A stretch of 64,000 nucleotides of DNA from Solirubrobacter sp963792915 (lineage in GTDB: Bacteria > Actinomycetota > Thermoleophilia > Solirubrobacterales > Solirubrobacteraceae). This document shows, one piece after another, positions 17,535 to 28,292 of this stretch; position 1 is the stretch's first letter; every line of letters begins with the position of its first letter. The translations under genes were made by a program, and so were the position numbers. The stretch covers positions 124,001 to 188,000 of the forward strand of contig CAWBYD010000004.1 of NCBI GenBank assembly GCA_963792915.1, written 5' to 3'. The notes below the pieces were generated by a model that was not told the origin of the DNA, made no database searches, and saw only the letters and a list, made by a program, of their open reading frames with translations.

Positions 17535-17917
17535 GCGCGCTGTGCGCGCAGGAGATCGCGGATCTCGGTCAGCAGGGCGACATCCTCTGCCGGCGCCTCC
17601 GGCGGCGGCTCCTCGTCACGCTTGCGCCGCGCCGCCAGCGCGTTCAGCGGCTTGACCACTGCGAAGAAGATCACCGCGCCGATGATCAGGAACGAGACGA
17701 TCTTGTTGAAGAAGTCGCCATAGAGGAACTGTGAGCCGTTGATCCGGAACTTCAGGCTCGAGAAGTCGGGCTGACCGCCGAGCGCCGCGAGCAGCGGCGT
17801 GATGATGTCGGCCACGAACGCGGTGACCACCGCGCCGAACGCCGCTCCGATCACCACCGCGACGGCGAGATCGACGACGTTCCCGCGCAGGATGAACTCG
17901 CGGAACTCCTTCAACAT
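17531..17917 (-). CDS. mscL: Large-conductance mechanosensitive channel
   Basis: A 128-residue MscL with the N-terminal amphipathic helix (MLKEFREFILRGNVVDLAVA), pore-lining TM1 (VVIGAAFGAVVTAFVADIIT), the periplasmic loop, TM2 (FLIIGAVIFFAVVKPLNAL) and a charged cytoplasmic helix ending LTEIRDLLRAQ. It is an emergency release valve opened by membrane tension during osmotic downshock. Length and all segments are canonical. Confidence 0.97.
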   Translation of the reverse strand: MLKEFREFILRGNVVDLAVAVVIGAAFGAVVTAFVADIITPLLAALGGQPDFSSLKFRINGSQFLYGDFFNKIVSFLIIGAVIFFAVVKPLNALAARRKRDEEPPPEAPAEDVALLTEIRDLLRAQRA

Positions 17918-17973
17918 GCGTCGACCATTCGTGGTCGCGCGCGGAAGCCCTGCATCGCATCGAGTAGTGTCGA

Positions 17974-19086
17974 ATGGTGCTCGGCAGGCGTCTGTGGCTC
18001 GCTGTGATCATGGCGCTGGTCTGCGCCGCGCCCGCGCACGCCGCCACGGCGCGTCAGTCGATCGTCGGCGGAACCGAGGCGCCGATCGCGTCGTGGCCGT
18101 CGATCGCGTTCCTGTACGGCACCTTCCACGCCGCGGACGGCTCGCCGCGCGTCTACGGCTGCACGGGCTCGGTCGTCGCGCCGCAGTGGATCGTCACCGC
18201 CGCCCACTGCGCGTTCGGGCTCGGCAATAACCCGCCCGACTCGCTGGTCGCGGTGCTCGGCGTGTCCGACTACCTCGATCCGCAGCGCACGGTGATCGCG
18301 GTCGACGGGACCGTCATCCACCAGGACTACGACACCTCCAGCAACGTCGCCGACATCGGCCTGCTGCATCTGAGCCAGCCGACGACAGCGCCCTCGATCC
18401 GGCTGGCGACCAAGGCCGAGTTCGCGGAGAACGACTACGTGAGCTACGAGAACGTGCCCAACGCCGCCGGCTGGGGCGCGCTCGACGAGGCCTCCACGAT
18501 CGGCACGACGATGCTCCAGCAGGCCTACCTGCGCGTGCACTCCACCACCGAGTGCCGCACCGAGGTGGCGGCGTTCAACCCCGCGCGCGAGGTCTGCGCC
18601 GGCACCGAGAACCGCGCCGGCGCCTGCCACGGCGACAGCGGCGGTCCGCTGGTGGCGTTCGACCGCACCACCCATCAGGCGGTGCTGTGGGGGATCACGA
18701 GCTGGGGGCCGCAGGACGCCGCCGGCCTGCCGCCGTGCTCGCGCGCGCTCCCCGTGGTGTTCACGTGGGTTCCGGCGTACACCGACTTCGTGATGCAGAC
18801 CATCGGCACGCAGGGCCAGACGGCCTTGCCGGCGCCGGCGGGCGCCGGCGCGCAGGCGCCGACCGGCGTCGTGCCGCCGCGCGAGTCGCCGACGGCGGCC
18901 TGCGCCTCCGCCCGCTCGCGCCTCTCGACCGCCAAGCACGCCGAGCGCAACGCGCTCACCCGGCTGCGCGCCGCGCGGGCGATGGAGGCGACCCGTAAGC
19001 GGATCCAGCGCCTCTCGGTCCGCTACCACGCGGCCCTCGTGCACCGCGCGCGGATCTCCGCCTCCGCTGCCCGCCTCTGCGGCTAG
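17974..19086 (+). CDS. Secreted trypsin-like serine protease (S1)
   Basis: 370 residues. A signal peptide (about 1-24, ending AHAA) is followed by the S1 protease domain starting SIVGGTEAP. The catalytic triad is His78 (TAAHC), Asp127 (ADIGLL) and Ser222 (HGDSGGP). The residue six before the Ser, which sets specificity, is Gly216 rather than the Asp of trypsin, so preference for Arg/Lys is unlikely. A Pro/Ala linker (about 285-310) leads to a C-terminal 60-residue Ala/Arg-rich helical tail with two Cys, possibly for cell-wall or partner binding. The TAG stop lies inside the left end of the foldback element at 19083. Confidence 0.92.
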   Translation: MVLGRRLWLAVIMALVCAAPAHAATARQSIVGGTEAPIASWPSIAFLYGTFHAADGSPRVYGCTGSVVAPQWIVTAAHCAFGLGNNPPDSLVAVLGVSDYLDPQRTVIAVDGTVIHQDYDTSSNVADIGLLHLSQPTTAPSIRLATKAEFAENDYVSYENVPNAAGWGALDEASTIGTTMLQQAYLRVHSTTECRTEVAAFNPAREVCAGTENRAGACHGDSGGPLVAFDRTTHQAVLWGITSWGPQDAAGLPPCSRALPVVFTWVPAYTDFVMQTIGTQGQTALPAPAGAGAQAPTGVVPPRESPTAACASARSRLSTAKHAERNALTRLRAARAMEATRKRIQRLSVRYHAALVHRARISASAARLCG

Positions 19087-19250
19087 TGGACGCGTCCAAA
19101 AGTTCGACGTATTCCGGCGGGCCCGGCCCGCCGCTGCCGGGCGGCGGCCGCCGCACACGTACCACCAGTATGCGAGCGGCGTCCGCCGCAGGCAGCGACG
19201 ACCCGTGCATTCGCCGGACGATACGCCGAACTTCCGGACACGCCCACTAG
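19083..19250. repeat. 168-bp foldback element spanning both convergent stop codons
   Basis: An imperfect palindrome from CTAG (19083) to CTAG (19250), centred on CACCA near 19166. Outer arms of about 30 bp begin CTAGTGGACGCGTCC on the left and CTAGTGGGCGTGTCC read from the right; inner arms pair GCTGCC-GGCGG regions. Both flanking stop codons (protease TAG, dehydrogenase TAG on the minus strand) are part of the ends. The outer-arm differences are all transitions that become G-U pairs in minus-strand RNA. It could be a MITE-like insertion or a bidirectional terminator/RNA-stability element. Confidence 0.75.
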
Positions 19251-20149
19251 TACCCGAGGTGCGGGTCGACGCGGGCGACCAGCTCCTCGCCGTCCGCGAA
19301 GCGGCGCACGTTCTCCTCCACCCGCCGCGCGAGGTGGCGGAACTGCGCGCTCGGGGGATTGGCGACATGCGGCGTGATCAGGGCGCGCGGCATGCTCCAC
19401 AGTGGATGGCCGTCCGGGAGCGGCTCGGGATCGGTCACGTCGAGCGCGGCGCCGGCGATCTCGGCCGCCTCCAGTGCCGCGACGAGCGCGTCGGTGTCGA
19501 TCAGCGACCCGCGGGCGACGTTCACGAGCCACGCGTGCGCGGGCATCGCCGCGAGCTGCTCGGCGCCGACCAGGTGGCGCGTCGCGACCGTCGCGGGCGC
19601 CGCGAGCACGAAGTGGTCGGCGGCTCCCCACACGTCGGCGAGCTGATCGGCGCGCACGGTGCGCGCGGCGCCGGACACCGGGAGGCCGCGGCGGGTGACG
19701 GCGACGACCTCGACGTCAAGCGGGGTCAGCCGGTCGATCAGCGCCCGCCCGATGCCGCCCGCGCCGATGATCGCCACCGTCGAGCCCTCGAGCACCGGGT
19801 CGTCCTGCGCCTCCCATGAGGCCGTCCGCGCGTAGCGCCAGAGCCCGCGCACGCCCGCCAGCAGCAGGGTCAGCGCGTGCTCGGCGACCTCGGTCGCGTA
19901 CGCGCCGGTCGCCGACGTGAACGTCACGTCCGGCGCCGCCGCGGCGCGGGCGATCCACGGCTCGACGCCCGCCGACTGCAGCTGCACCCAGCGCACCGAG
20001 GGCGGCAGCTCGCCGAGCTCGTGCTCGCTCCCGATCCACACCACGCCCTCGGCATCGGCGAGCGCGGCCACGTGCCCGCCGGCGGCCTCGACGGCCTGCT
20101 GCAGCACGGGCTGATCGCGCGGGCCGATGTGGATGGCAGGTGAAGACAA
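19247..20149 (-). CDS. D-isomer-specific 2-hydroxyacid dehydrogenase
   Basis: A 300-residue NAD(P)-dependent oxidoreductase. The nucleotide fold has VAIIGAGGIGRALIDRL; the catalytic set is Arg in NVARGSLIDTDAL, Glu in VTDPEPLPDGHPL and His in LITPHVANP. It belongs to the hydroxypyruvate/glyoxylate reductase-like group; substrate unknown. No ATG is available near the homologous N-terminus, so TTG at 20149 (SSPAIHIGPRDQ) is proposed. Divergent from the ABC-F gene. Confidence 0.88.
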   Translation of the reverse strand: MSSPAIHIGPRDQPVLQQAVEAAGGHVAALADAEGVVWIGSEHELGELPPSVRWVQLQSAGVEPWIARAAAAPDVTFTSATGAYATEVAEHALTLLLAGVRGLWRYARTASWEAQDDPVLEGSTVAIIGAGGIGRALIDRLTPLDVEVVAVTRRGLPVSGAARTVRADQLADVWGAADHFVLAAPATVATRHLVGAEQLAAMPAHAWLVNVARGSLIDTDALVAALEAAEIAGAALDVTDPEPLPDGHPLWSMPRALITPHVANPPSAQFRHLARRVEENVRRFADGEELVARVDPHLGY

Positions 20150-20203
20150 GGTGCGGCTGCCTCGATTGCTGGCGGGACGGGGGTCGGCCACGCTAACGGA
20201 TAC

Positions 20204-21831
<1,628 letters not shown>

Positions 21832-21835
<4 letters not shown>

Positions 21836-22152
21836 TCGCGCGCTGCTGGCGCGGCACCGTCCGCAGCGCCGATGCGGAGGTCTACGCGGCGTACATCGAC
21901 GAGACCGGCATGAAGCACTACGCCGCGACGCCCGGCAATCGCGGCGCGTGGATGCTCCAGCGCGAGCTCGGCGAGCTGACCGAGTTCGTCACGTTCAGCC
22001 TCTGGGACTCGCTGGACGCGATCCGCGCGTTCGCCGGCGAGGACTACGAGACCGCCGTCTTCTACCCCGAGGACGACCGCTACCTGGTCGAGCGCGACCT
22101 CACGTGCACGCACCACGAGGTCGTGCGCTCGGCGAGTCCGGGCGGGCGATAG
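21832..22152 (+). CDS. Antibiotic biosynthesis monooxygenase-like (ABM) domain protein
   Basis: A 106-residue protein with the dimeric alpha/beta-barrel pattern: IARCWRGTVRSADAEVYAAY, then PGNRGAWMLQRELGELTEFV and FSLWDSLDAIRAFAGED. Such proteins include cofactorless monooxygenases and stress proteins; no catalytic residue stands out. It is translationally coupled to the ABC-F gene (ATGA). The role is unassigned. Confidence 0.75.
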
Positions 22153-22160
22153 GCGCCGCG

Positions 22161-22290
22161 TGCGCGAGTTCACCCGCGGCTTCGTTGCCGGGGGCCGCGT
22201 CGCGGAACTCGCCAGAGCTTCGCCCTCTGGGCGATGCGACGAACTCGCCAGAGCTTCGCCCCCTGGGCGATGCGGCGGCTAGGATGCGCC
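22161..22290 (-). repeat. Dispersed palindromic repeat, family 1 (two partial units, reverse orientation)
   Basis: Read on the minus strand it contains TCGCCCAGAGGGCGA followed by GGCGAGTTCCGCG and, at the other end, AGCCGCGGGTGAACTCGC, the same building blocks as the arrays at 56260 and 60412. Two unit starts (CCCAGAGGG and CCCAGGGGG) are about 45 bp apart. It fills the gap between the ABM and GT2 genes. Confidence 0.75.
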
Positions 22291-22293
22291 GCC

Positions 22294-23022
22294 ATGTCTG
22301 ACGCCGGCAACGGGACGGGCCGGATGCTGGTGAGCGTCGTCGTGCCCGTCTACAACGAAGCGGCGACCGTCGGCGAGGTCGTCGAGGAGCTGCTCGCGCT
22401 GGGCCTGCGCCTCGAGGTGCTGCTCGTCGACGACGGCTCCACCGACGGGTCCGCGGCGGAGCTGGCGCGGCTCGCCAAGCGCCACGGCGAAGTGCGCGTG
22501 CTCACGCAGCCGGCCAATCGCGGCAAGGGCGCGGCGGTCCGGCGCGGGATCGACGAGTCCCACGGCGACATCCTGCTGATCCAGGACGCCGACCTCGAGT
22601 ACTCGCCGTCGGACATCCCGGCGCTGATCAGCCCGCTGCTGAGCGGGAAGGCCGACGCGGTCTTCGGCACGCGTTTGCGCGGCGGCGCCCACCCCCAGCG
22701 CGCGCACCTGTTCTGGCACTACGCCGGCAACCGCTTCCTCACGCTGCTGGCCAACGTCCTCTACAACACCACGATCTCGGACATGGAGGTCGGCTACAAG
22801 GCGTTCCGGGGCGACCTCGTGCGCGGGCTGGACCTGATCTCCGACGACTTCCGCATCGAGCCGGAGCTGACCGCCAAGGTGCTGCGCCTCGGTCCCGGCA
22901 TCCGGCTCTACGAGGTCCCGATCTCCTACTACGGGCGCTCGTACGCGGAGGGCAAGAAGATCACGTGGCGAGACGGCTTCGGCGCCGTCGCCGCGCTGCT
23001 GCGCTTCCGCTTCAGCGGCTGA
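22294..23022 (+). CDS. Glycosyltransferase family 2, polyprenyl-phosphate sugar synthase-like
   Basis: A 242-residue GT-A enzyme: VSVVVPVYNEAATVGEVVEE, VLLVDDGSTDGSA, IQDADLEYSP (DxD), then GGAHPQRAHLFWHYAGNRFL and ISDMEVGYKAFRGDL, typical of the dolichyl-phosphate glucose/mannose synthase group. The C-terminal YEVPISYYGRSYAEGKKITW segment is characteristic. No transmembrane helix is present. It may supply lipid-linked sugar to GT39-type transferases such as that at 26561. ATG 22294 lies just after the repeat block. Confidence 0.88.
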   Translation: MSDAGNGTGRMLVSVVVPVYNEAATVGEVVEELLALGLRLEVLLVDDGSTDGSAAELARLAKRHGEVRVLTQPANRGKGAAVRRGIDESHGDILLIQDADLEYSPSDIPALISPLLSGKADAVFGTRLRGGAHPQRAHLFWHYAGNRFLTLLANVLYNTTISDMEVGYKAFRGDLVRGLDLISDDFRIEPELTAKVLRLGPGIRLYEVPISYYGRSYAEGKKITWRDGFGAVAALLRFRFSG

Positions 23023-24228
23023 CCACGACCGGCCGCGCGGCCCGGCCGTCGAGCGGGTTGCGCGCCGCGATCCCGACGCGCACGCGGCCGCGCTCGAACA
23101 GCCGCGAGACGACGACCCGCCGAGCGCCCGGGCCGACCTCGCGTCGCTGCACCAGGCCGCCGGGGGAGCGCACCAGCACCACGTAGCCCGCGGCGTGCGG
23201 CGCCGCGCCAGCTCGCCGTCGCCCGCGCGCCGGGGCGGCGCAGCCGCACACGGGCTCACCCGGCCTGCGCGCGCCGGCGCCGGCGCCACGTAGCGCGCGA
23301 CCGTCAGCTCCGTGCGCGGCGCGCCGTTGCTGAACACGTTCGCGACGATGCTGCGAGCGCGGTCGGCGCCGGGCCTCGCGCGGAAGCGCAGCCGCCCGTC
23401 GGCGCCCTTCGCGACGCCGAGGTCGTAGCTGACCAGCTCCTTCTCGTCGCCCGCTCCGCCCTTCGGGAGCGTCCAATTGACCGCGCCCAGGTAGAGCTGC
23501 ACGCCGGCGATCGAGAGCGAGAGGTTGTCGATCGCGATCGAGCCGCCGCCGGAGTCGCCGGGCAGCGGCAGGCCGTTGACGTTCACGTCGCCATCGGACT
23601 CCCAGCGCGGATGGTCGGCGGTTCCGACGTCGAGCAGGCAGTCGCCGGTCGCCTCGACGAGCCCGACGTGCACGACCTTCTCGCAGGCGACGACGCGGAA
23701 CGTGCGCCGGGCCGGGCGGGCGTCGGCGTTGCCCGCCGGGTCGATCGCGCGGACCTCGAACGTGTGCTGGCGCGGGCGCCATGAAGCCGTCGGCCAGGCA
23801 GGCCGTCCACTCGACGAGGTCGACACCACCGGAGGCCTGGTTGTCGAGCCGGCACTCGAACGTGACGCCGGTCGTGGTCGAGCCGAACGTGAACGACGGC
23901 GTTGGGGTCGTTGGTCAGCCCCGTCGGCCCGCCGGTGAAGCCGGTGTCGACCAGCGAGGTCCTTGGTGAGGGTCGCGTGCGGCGCCTCGGCGCGCAGCAT
24001 CCACGCCCGGCTCGCCCGGCACCCAGCTCGCGCGGGCGTAGTTGAAGGTCCCGTCGGCGAAGCCGAGGCCGACGTTCTCGAGCCGCAGCCGGTTCGGCGT
24101 CGGCAGGGTCAGGGCGTCGGCGCCGCCCTCCCAGCGCAGGCCGGGCGAGGCTGCGTTGCACGTCTTGGACGCGTCGCCGTTGTTCTCACCGGCGAAACGG
24201 ACGAACAGGTTGTTGCGCCTCGCGCCGG
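23012..24228 (-). pseudogene. Degraded secreted Ig-repeat protein gene with many +1 frameshifts
   Basis: The minus strand encodes fragments of one protein in alternating frames: NNLFVRFAGENNGDASKTC, then MLRAEAPHATLTK, SLVDTGFTGGPTGLTNDP, SFTFGSTTTGVTFECRLDN with WTACLADGF, HTFEVRAIDPAGNADARP, CEKVVHVGLVEATGDCLLDV, and the end GYVVLVRSPGGLVQRREVG with VGIAARNPLDGR. The middle is a bacterial Ig-like repeat (the ECRLDN...HTFEVRAID...AGN type of surface proteins). At least four switches are explained by single-base duplications; one further switch near 23210 is unexplained. No start codon is evident, and the 5' end abuts the RTX gene's stop. Either a pseudogene or badly assembled sequence. Confidence 0.7.
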
Positions 24229-24229
24229 C

Positions 24230-26554
24230 TTAGCGCCTGACCTGCTCGCAGCCGCCGACGATCACGTCCTGCGGGTCCACGAACGCGATGTCGTTGCCGT
24301 CGCCGCAGTCGATCCGGTCGACCTCGCCGTCGACCGCGTTGATGCGGTCGTCGCCCGCGCCGCCGGCGATCCGGTCCTGGCCCTGGGTGCCGGCGATCGT
24401 GTCGTTGCCGGCGCCGCCGTCGACATAGTCGTCGCCGAACCCGCCCTCGATCTGGTCGTCGCCGTTGTTGCCGAACACGGTGTCGTTGCCCTGGCGGCCG
24501 TACAGCTGGTCGTTGCCGTCGCCGCCGTTGAGGACGTCGTCGCCGTTCTCGCCGTCGACGTAGTCGTCGCCGCCGAAGCCGAACAGCGTGTCGTTGCCGT
24601 CCGAGCCGAACAGCGAGTCCGGGGCGTCGGTGCCGCTGAGCGTGTCGTTGCCCGTCCCGCCGCGGACCACGGACGGGGCGTCGTCGTCGGTGGAGACATC
24701 GGGCTCGACGGTGACCACGCTCTCGCACGAGTCCAGCTGGTCGCGATCGGGAGCGGTGTCCTCGGTGTAGACCGTGTCGTGGCCGGGGCCGCAGAACACG
24801 TAGTCGCCGCTGTCGTCGGCGACGTGGATCGTGTCGTCGCCGCGCCCGGCGTGGATCTCGTCCGAACCTCCGCCGCCGGTGATCGTGTCGTTGCCGTCGG
24901 AGCCGGACAGGTAGTCGTCGTCGGAGCCGCCGTCGAGCGTGTCGTCGCCCTCGTGCCCGTAGAGCGAGTCGCGCCCCGCGTCGCCCTGCAGCCGGTCGTC
25001 CCCCTCGCGGCCGAGCAGGATGTCCCCGGCGCGCCCGCCGATCAGGTTGTCGTTGCCCGCGCCGCCGTCCAGGCGGTCGGCGCCGGAGCGGCCGTACAGC
25101 GTGTCGTCGCCGTCGCCTCCGAGCATCATGCGGTCGTTGCCGCGGCCGCCGTCGAGCACGTCGTTTCCGGGACCACCGTCGATCAGGACGTCGTTGCCGA
25201 GGCCCTGCTCGCCGATCACGTCGTCGCCCTCGCCGCCGCGCAGCGTGTCGTCGGCGTCGCCGCCGTCGATGCGGTCGTTGCCCGGCCCGCCGTCGATCGA
25301 GTCGTTGCTCAGCCCGCCCTGCGCGACGTCGTCACCGGGGCCGAGCGTGATCGTGTCCTTGCCGTCGCCGCCGCTGGCGGTGTCGTTGCCCTCGCCGCCG
25401 TCGAGCGTGTCGTTGCCGGTCGAGCCCGACAGCCGGTCGTTGCCGGTGTCACCGAGCAGGACGTCGTCGCCGCGGCCGCCGTCGAGCACGTCGTCGCCGC
25501 CGAAGCCCTCGATCCGGTCGCCCCCGCGTGAGCCGTCGAGGATGTCCGGGCCGTCGGTCCCGAACACGAACGCGAGGCCCGGCTGGACGAGCAGCGGGCC
25601 GGCGCCCTTGACCGCGAGCGTGCTGAGCCTGACGCCGGACAGCGCCGAGAGCACGCAGATCGTGCCGCGGCGCGCATCCGAGACGTAGATGCGCACGCCG
25701 TCGGCCGACCACGCCGCACGCCCCGGGCCACCGCCGGTGGGCGGGCGCACGAGCACCTTGGCCTTGACCAGGTCGACCAGCGCGGCCTTGCGGTGGATGC
25801 CGCCGGGCAGCGCCGCGCCGGGCGCCACGAGCGCGCGCGTGCCCTCGGCGTCGACCGCCACGCCGCCGCCGCCGTCGGTGCCGAGCACGATCGAGCGGAA
25901 GATCGAGCCGTTCCCCGGGTTGATCCCCAGCAGCCGCGAGACCGGCTTCGGGCGGTGCTTGGCGTGGCGCGGGCGGCGCGGGGTGAAGGTCGTGGAGACC
26001 CACGCGCGCCCGCCGCCGTCGATCGCCACGCCGGCGGCGCCCGGCAGCTTCAGCCGCCGCACGAGGTGCCCGGTGTGCAGGTCCAGGATCGAGACCGTGC
26101 CGGACGAGACCACGACGGCACGAGCGGACGTGACCGCCATGTCCACCGGCGTGCCCGCCAGCGCGCGCTTGCCGGCGAGCTGCTGCGCCGCCGTGTCGAT
26201 GATGTCGATCGCGCCCTTGCGCGCGGCGAAGACCCGCGTCCCGTCCGGCGAGGTCGCGAGCGCCAGCGGCACGCCCGGCATCACGATCGAGCCGGCGCCG
26301 TGGCGCGATGCGAGGTCGATCGCCGACACCGTCCGTCCTGCCGCCACGAACGCGCGCGTGCCGTCGGGCAACGCGGTGACGGCGCGCGTGATCCCCGGCA
26401 GCGGGATCTGCGCGCTGACCGTGTTGGTGGTCGTGTCCAGCAGCGTCACGGACGAGCTGCCGTTGGCGACGATCACCGCGCGCGCCTGGGCGCCGGCGGG
26501 GAAGGCGAGCAGCAGGGCGAGGGCGAGCAGGATGCGCACGAGCCCTCGGAACAC
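24230..26554 (-). CDS. Secreted beta-propeller/RTX calcium-binding repeat protein
   Basis: 774 residues. A signal peptide (about 1-25, AGAQARA) leads to a YVTN-like beta-propeller of about 300 residues with blades such as AVTALPDGTRAFVAAG and ALATSPDGTRVFAARK. From about residue 331 come two blocks of hemolysin-type RTX nonapeptides (GGxGxDxUx, for example GGEGNDTASGGDG), about 331-578 and 631-741, separated by an acidic linker. RTX repeats fold as calcium-bound beta-rolls outside the cell. An N-terminal Sec signal, not a C-terminal type I signal, implies Sec export. It ends CEQVRR. Likely a surface or matrix protein; ligand unknown. Confidence 0.88.
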   Translation of the reverse strand: MFRGLVRILLALALLLAFPAGAQARAVIVANGSSSVTLLDTTTNTVSAQIPLPGITRAVTALPDGTRAFVAAGRTVSAIDLASRHGAGSIVMPGVPLALATSPDGTRVFAARKGAIDIIDTAAQQLAGKRALAGTPVDMAVTSARAVVVSSGTVSILDLHTGHLVRRLKLPGAAGVAIDGGGRAWVSTTFTPRRPRHAKHRPKPVSRLLGINPGNGSIFRSIVLGTDGGGGVAVDAEGTRALVAPGAALPGGIHRKAALVDLVKAKVLVRPPTGGGPGRAAWSADGVRIYVSDARRGTICVLSALSGVRLSTLAVKGAGPLLVQPGLAFVFGTDGPDILDGSRGGDRIEGFGGDDVLDGGRGDDVLLGDTGNDRLSGSTGNDTLDGGEGNDTASGGDGKDTITLGPGDDVAQGGLSNDSIDGGPGNDRIDGGDADDTLRGGEGDDVIGEQGLGNDVLIDGGPGNDVLDGGRGNDRMMLGGDGDDTLYGRSGADRLDGGAGNDNLIGGRAGDILLGREGDDRLQGDAGRDSLYGHEGDDTLDGGSDDDYLSGSDGNDTITGGGGSDEIHAGRGDDTIHVADDSGDYVFCGPGHDTVYTEDTAPDRDQLDSCESVVTVEPDVSTDDDAPSVVRGGTGNDTLSGTDAPDSLFGSDGNDTLFGFGGDDYVDGENGDDVLNGGDGNDQLYGRQGNDTVFGNNGDDQIEGGFGDDYVDGGAGNDTIAGTQGQDRIAGGAGDDRINAVDGEVDRIDCGDGNDIAFVDPQDVIVGGCEQVRR

Positions 26555-26560
26555 GCCGGG

Positions 26561-28282
26561 CTACGTGCAGTTGCGCAGGTGGTACACGACCATCCTCGGC
26601 CCCGGCCGCGCATACGCGGGGTCGATGTAATTGAACGAACGATCCACCTGGTAGCGGGGGAGCGTCCTGCCCGCATGGACGGGGCTCACGTGGTAGGCCA
26701 CGCTGCTCTCGCGCATGAGCTGGCGGTAGTAGGCGACGGCGTGCGCGGCGCGCCGCGGCTCGGCCTGCGTGCGGCCGTACTGCGTCGAACCGCTGACGAT
26801 CCAGCAGTAGCCCTCGCGGCGGTAGATCTTCAGCAGCAGTGGGGTGAGCGTGCGCTCGTAGTTCTGGAAGTTCGCCTCGCGCTTGGCGCCCCGATACTCG
26901 CGCGCGAGCTCGGCGATGTCGGCCTGCGTGCGGTCGAAGCGCGTCCACTGCTGCGCCGGATCGGCCTTCGCGCCGCCGCCGGGCGTGACGCCGTACCACT
27001 CGGCCGGGGCGATCGGCTCGAACACGACCTTGGTGCCCCGCGGCAGGTGGGCGACGAGCCAGTCGCGGGTCGCGGTGCGCGTGTCCTGGGCCGACATCAC
27101 GCGGGCGTTGCGGATCGTCGGGAGCGCGGCCGGGACGAGCAGCAGCGCGGCGAGCGCCGCGAGCCCGTAGGGCGCGGCGCGGCGCGGCAGCAGGTCGACG
27201 GCCTGCGTGATCGCATAGCCCGCCAGCACGGCCAGCGCGGGGTAGATGGGCAGCATCCAGCGCGCGTAGAAACGGTGCTGGCTGCCCATGTAGAGCCAGA
27301 ACAGCACGATCAGCACGCCGAACACGACGGCCTCGCGGCGGCGGCGCAGCACCAGCAAGCCGCCGCCGGCGACCGCCAGCAGGCCGGGGATCGTCCCGAG
27401 CGCCCACTTGAAGCTCATCGCGTAGTAGACCCAGCCGTTGCGCTCGGGCTGGCCGATCAGCGCATGGCCGTTCGCGAACTTGCGCTGGCGGTCGAGGTCG
27501 TGCGTGAACGCGCCCCAGTCCGACAGCGCGTAGGGGTCGGTGACGATCACGACGGCGGCCGCGAGCGCGCCGGCTCCCAGCAGGCCGCGCAGCGCGCGCC
27601 GCTTCGTCAGCGCGGGCGAGACGAGCGCCGCGGCCACGAGCGCCAGCACGACCACGCCGTCGGAGTACTTCATCGCCGCGGCCAGCCCGACGCACGCGCC
27701 GCCGGCCAGCAGCGCGCGCGTGCTGCCGGTGCGCAGGACGACGGCCGACGCCCACAGAGCGCCCGCGCACGGCAGCATCGCCGGGCCGTCGTTGAGCGCC
27801 AGGCGCGAGTAGAACACCGGCAGGAACGCGACCGCGATCAGCGCCGCCGCGAGCAGCCCGACGCGACGGTCGAACCATGCCCGCCCGGCCCCGTACACGG
27901 CCGCCACGGCGCCGACCCCGAACAGCACCGAGAGCACGCGCGCCGCGAGGAACACCTGGCCCGGATGGTCGGCGTACAGCTGCTGCACGTCGCCGCCGAG
28001 GTGCAGCAGTCCCAGCCACGTCGCGACCATGTACGTGTACGCGGGCGGGTTGATGAAGTAGCCCGGGTTGAGGTCCCCGCCGGTCATCGCGACCGCCTTG
28101 GGGACGAAGTGCGCGCGCTCATCGAGGTTGTACGCGTACGGCAGGCCCTGGCGGATGCTCCACAGCCGCAGCCCCGCCGCGGCCAGCAGGATCAGCCCCA
28201 GGACCGCCGCGGGCCGCCAGTCGCGCCGCGCGTGCGCAGGCTCCGCCGCCGGCGCCGCGACCGCTGCTTCGATCGTCGTCAA
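26561..28282 (-). CDS. Glycosyltransferase family 39 (dolichyl-phosphate-mannose-protein mannosyltransferase type)
   Basis: A 573-residue polytopic membrane protein with about ten hydrophobic helices. The first extracytoplasmic loop contains YNLDERAHFVPK, the acidic pair that is catalytic in GT39/GT-C enzymes; a C-terminal soluble region of about 180 residues follows the last helix. It would transfer sugar from a polyprenyl-phosphate donor to protein or lipid on the outer face. The start is TTG (28282). It ends 6 bp before the RTX gene's start, so the RTX protein may be its co-expressed partner or substrate; that is inference. Confidence 0.85.
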   Translation of the reverse strand: MTTIEAAVAAPAAEPAHARRDWRPAAVLGLILLAAAGLRLWSIRQGLPYAYNLDERAHFVPKAVAMTGGDLNPGYFINPPAYTYMVATWLGLLHLGGDVQQLYADHPGQVFLAARVLSVLFGVGAVAAVYGAGRAWFDRRVGLLAAALIAVAFLPVFYSRLALNDGPAMLPCAGALWASAVVLRTGSTRALLAGGACVGLAAAMKYSDGVVVLALVAAALVSPALTKRRALRGLLGAGALAAAVVIVTDPYALSDWGAFTHDLDRQRKFANGHALIGQPERNGWVYYAMSFKWALGTIPGLLAVAGGGLLVLRRRREAVVFGVLIVLFWLYMGSQHRFYARWMLPIYPALAVLAGYAITQAVDLLPRRAAPYGLAALAALLLVPAALPTIRNARVMSAQDTRTATRDWLVAHLPRGTKVVFEPIAPAEWYGVTPGGGAKADPAQQWTRFDRTQADIAELAREYRGAKREANFQNYERTLTPLLLKIYRREGYCWIVSGSTQYGRTQAEPRRAAHAVAYYRQLMRESSVAYHVSPVHAGRTLPRYQVDRSFNYIDPAYARPGPRMVVYHLRNCT

Positions 28283-28292
28283 GCCCCTGAGG

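Noticed and set aside
19083..19250. tRNA or other structured RNA gene
   Set aside because: The palindrome has no cloverleaf or anticodon arm features.
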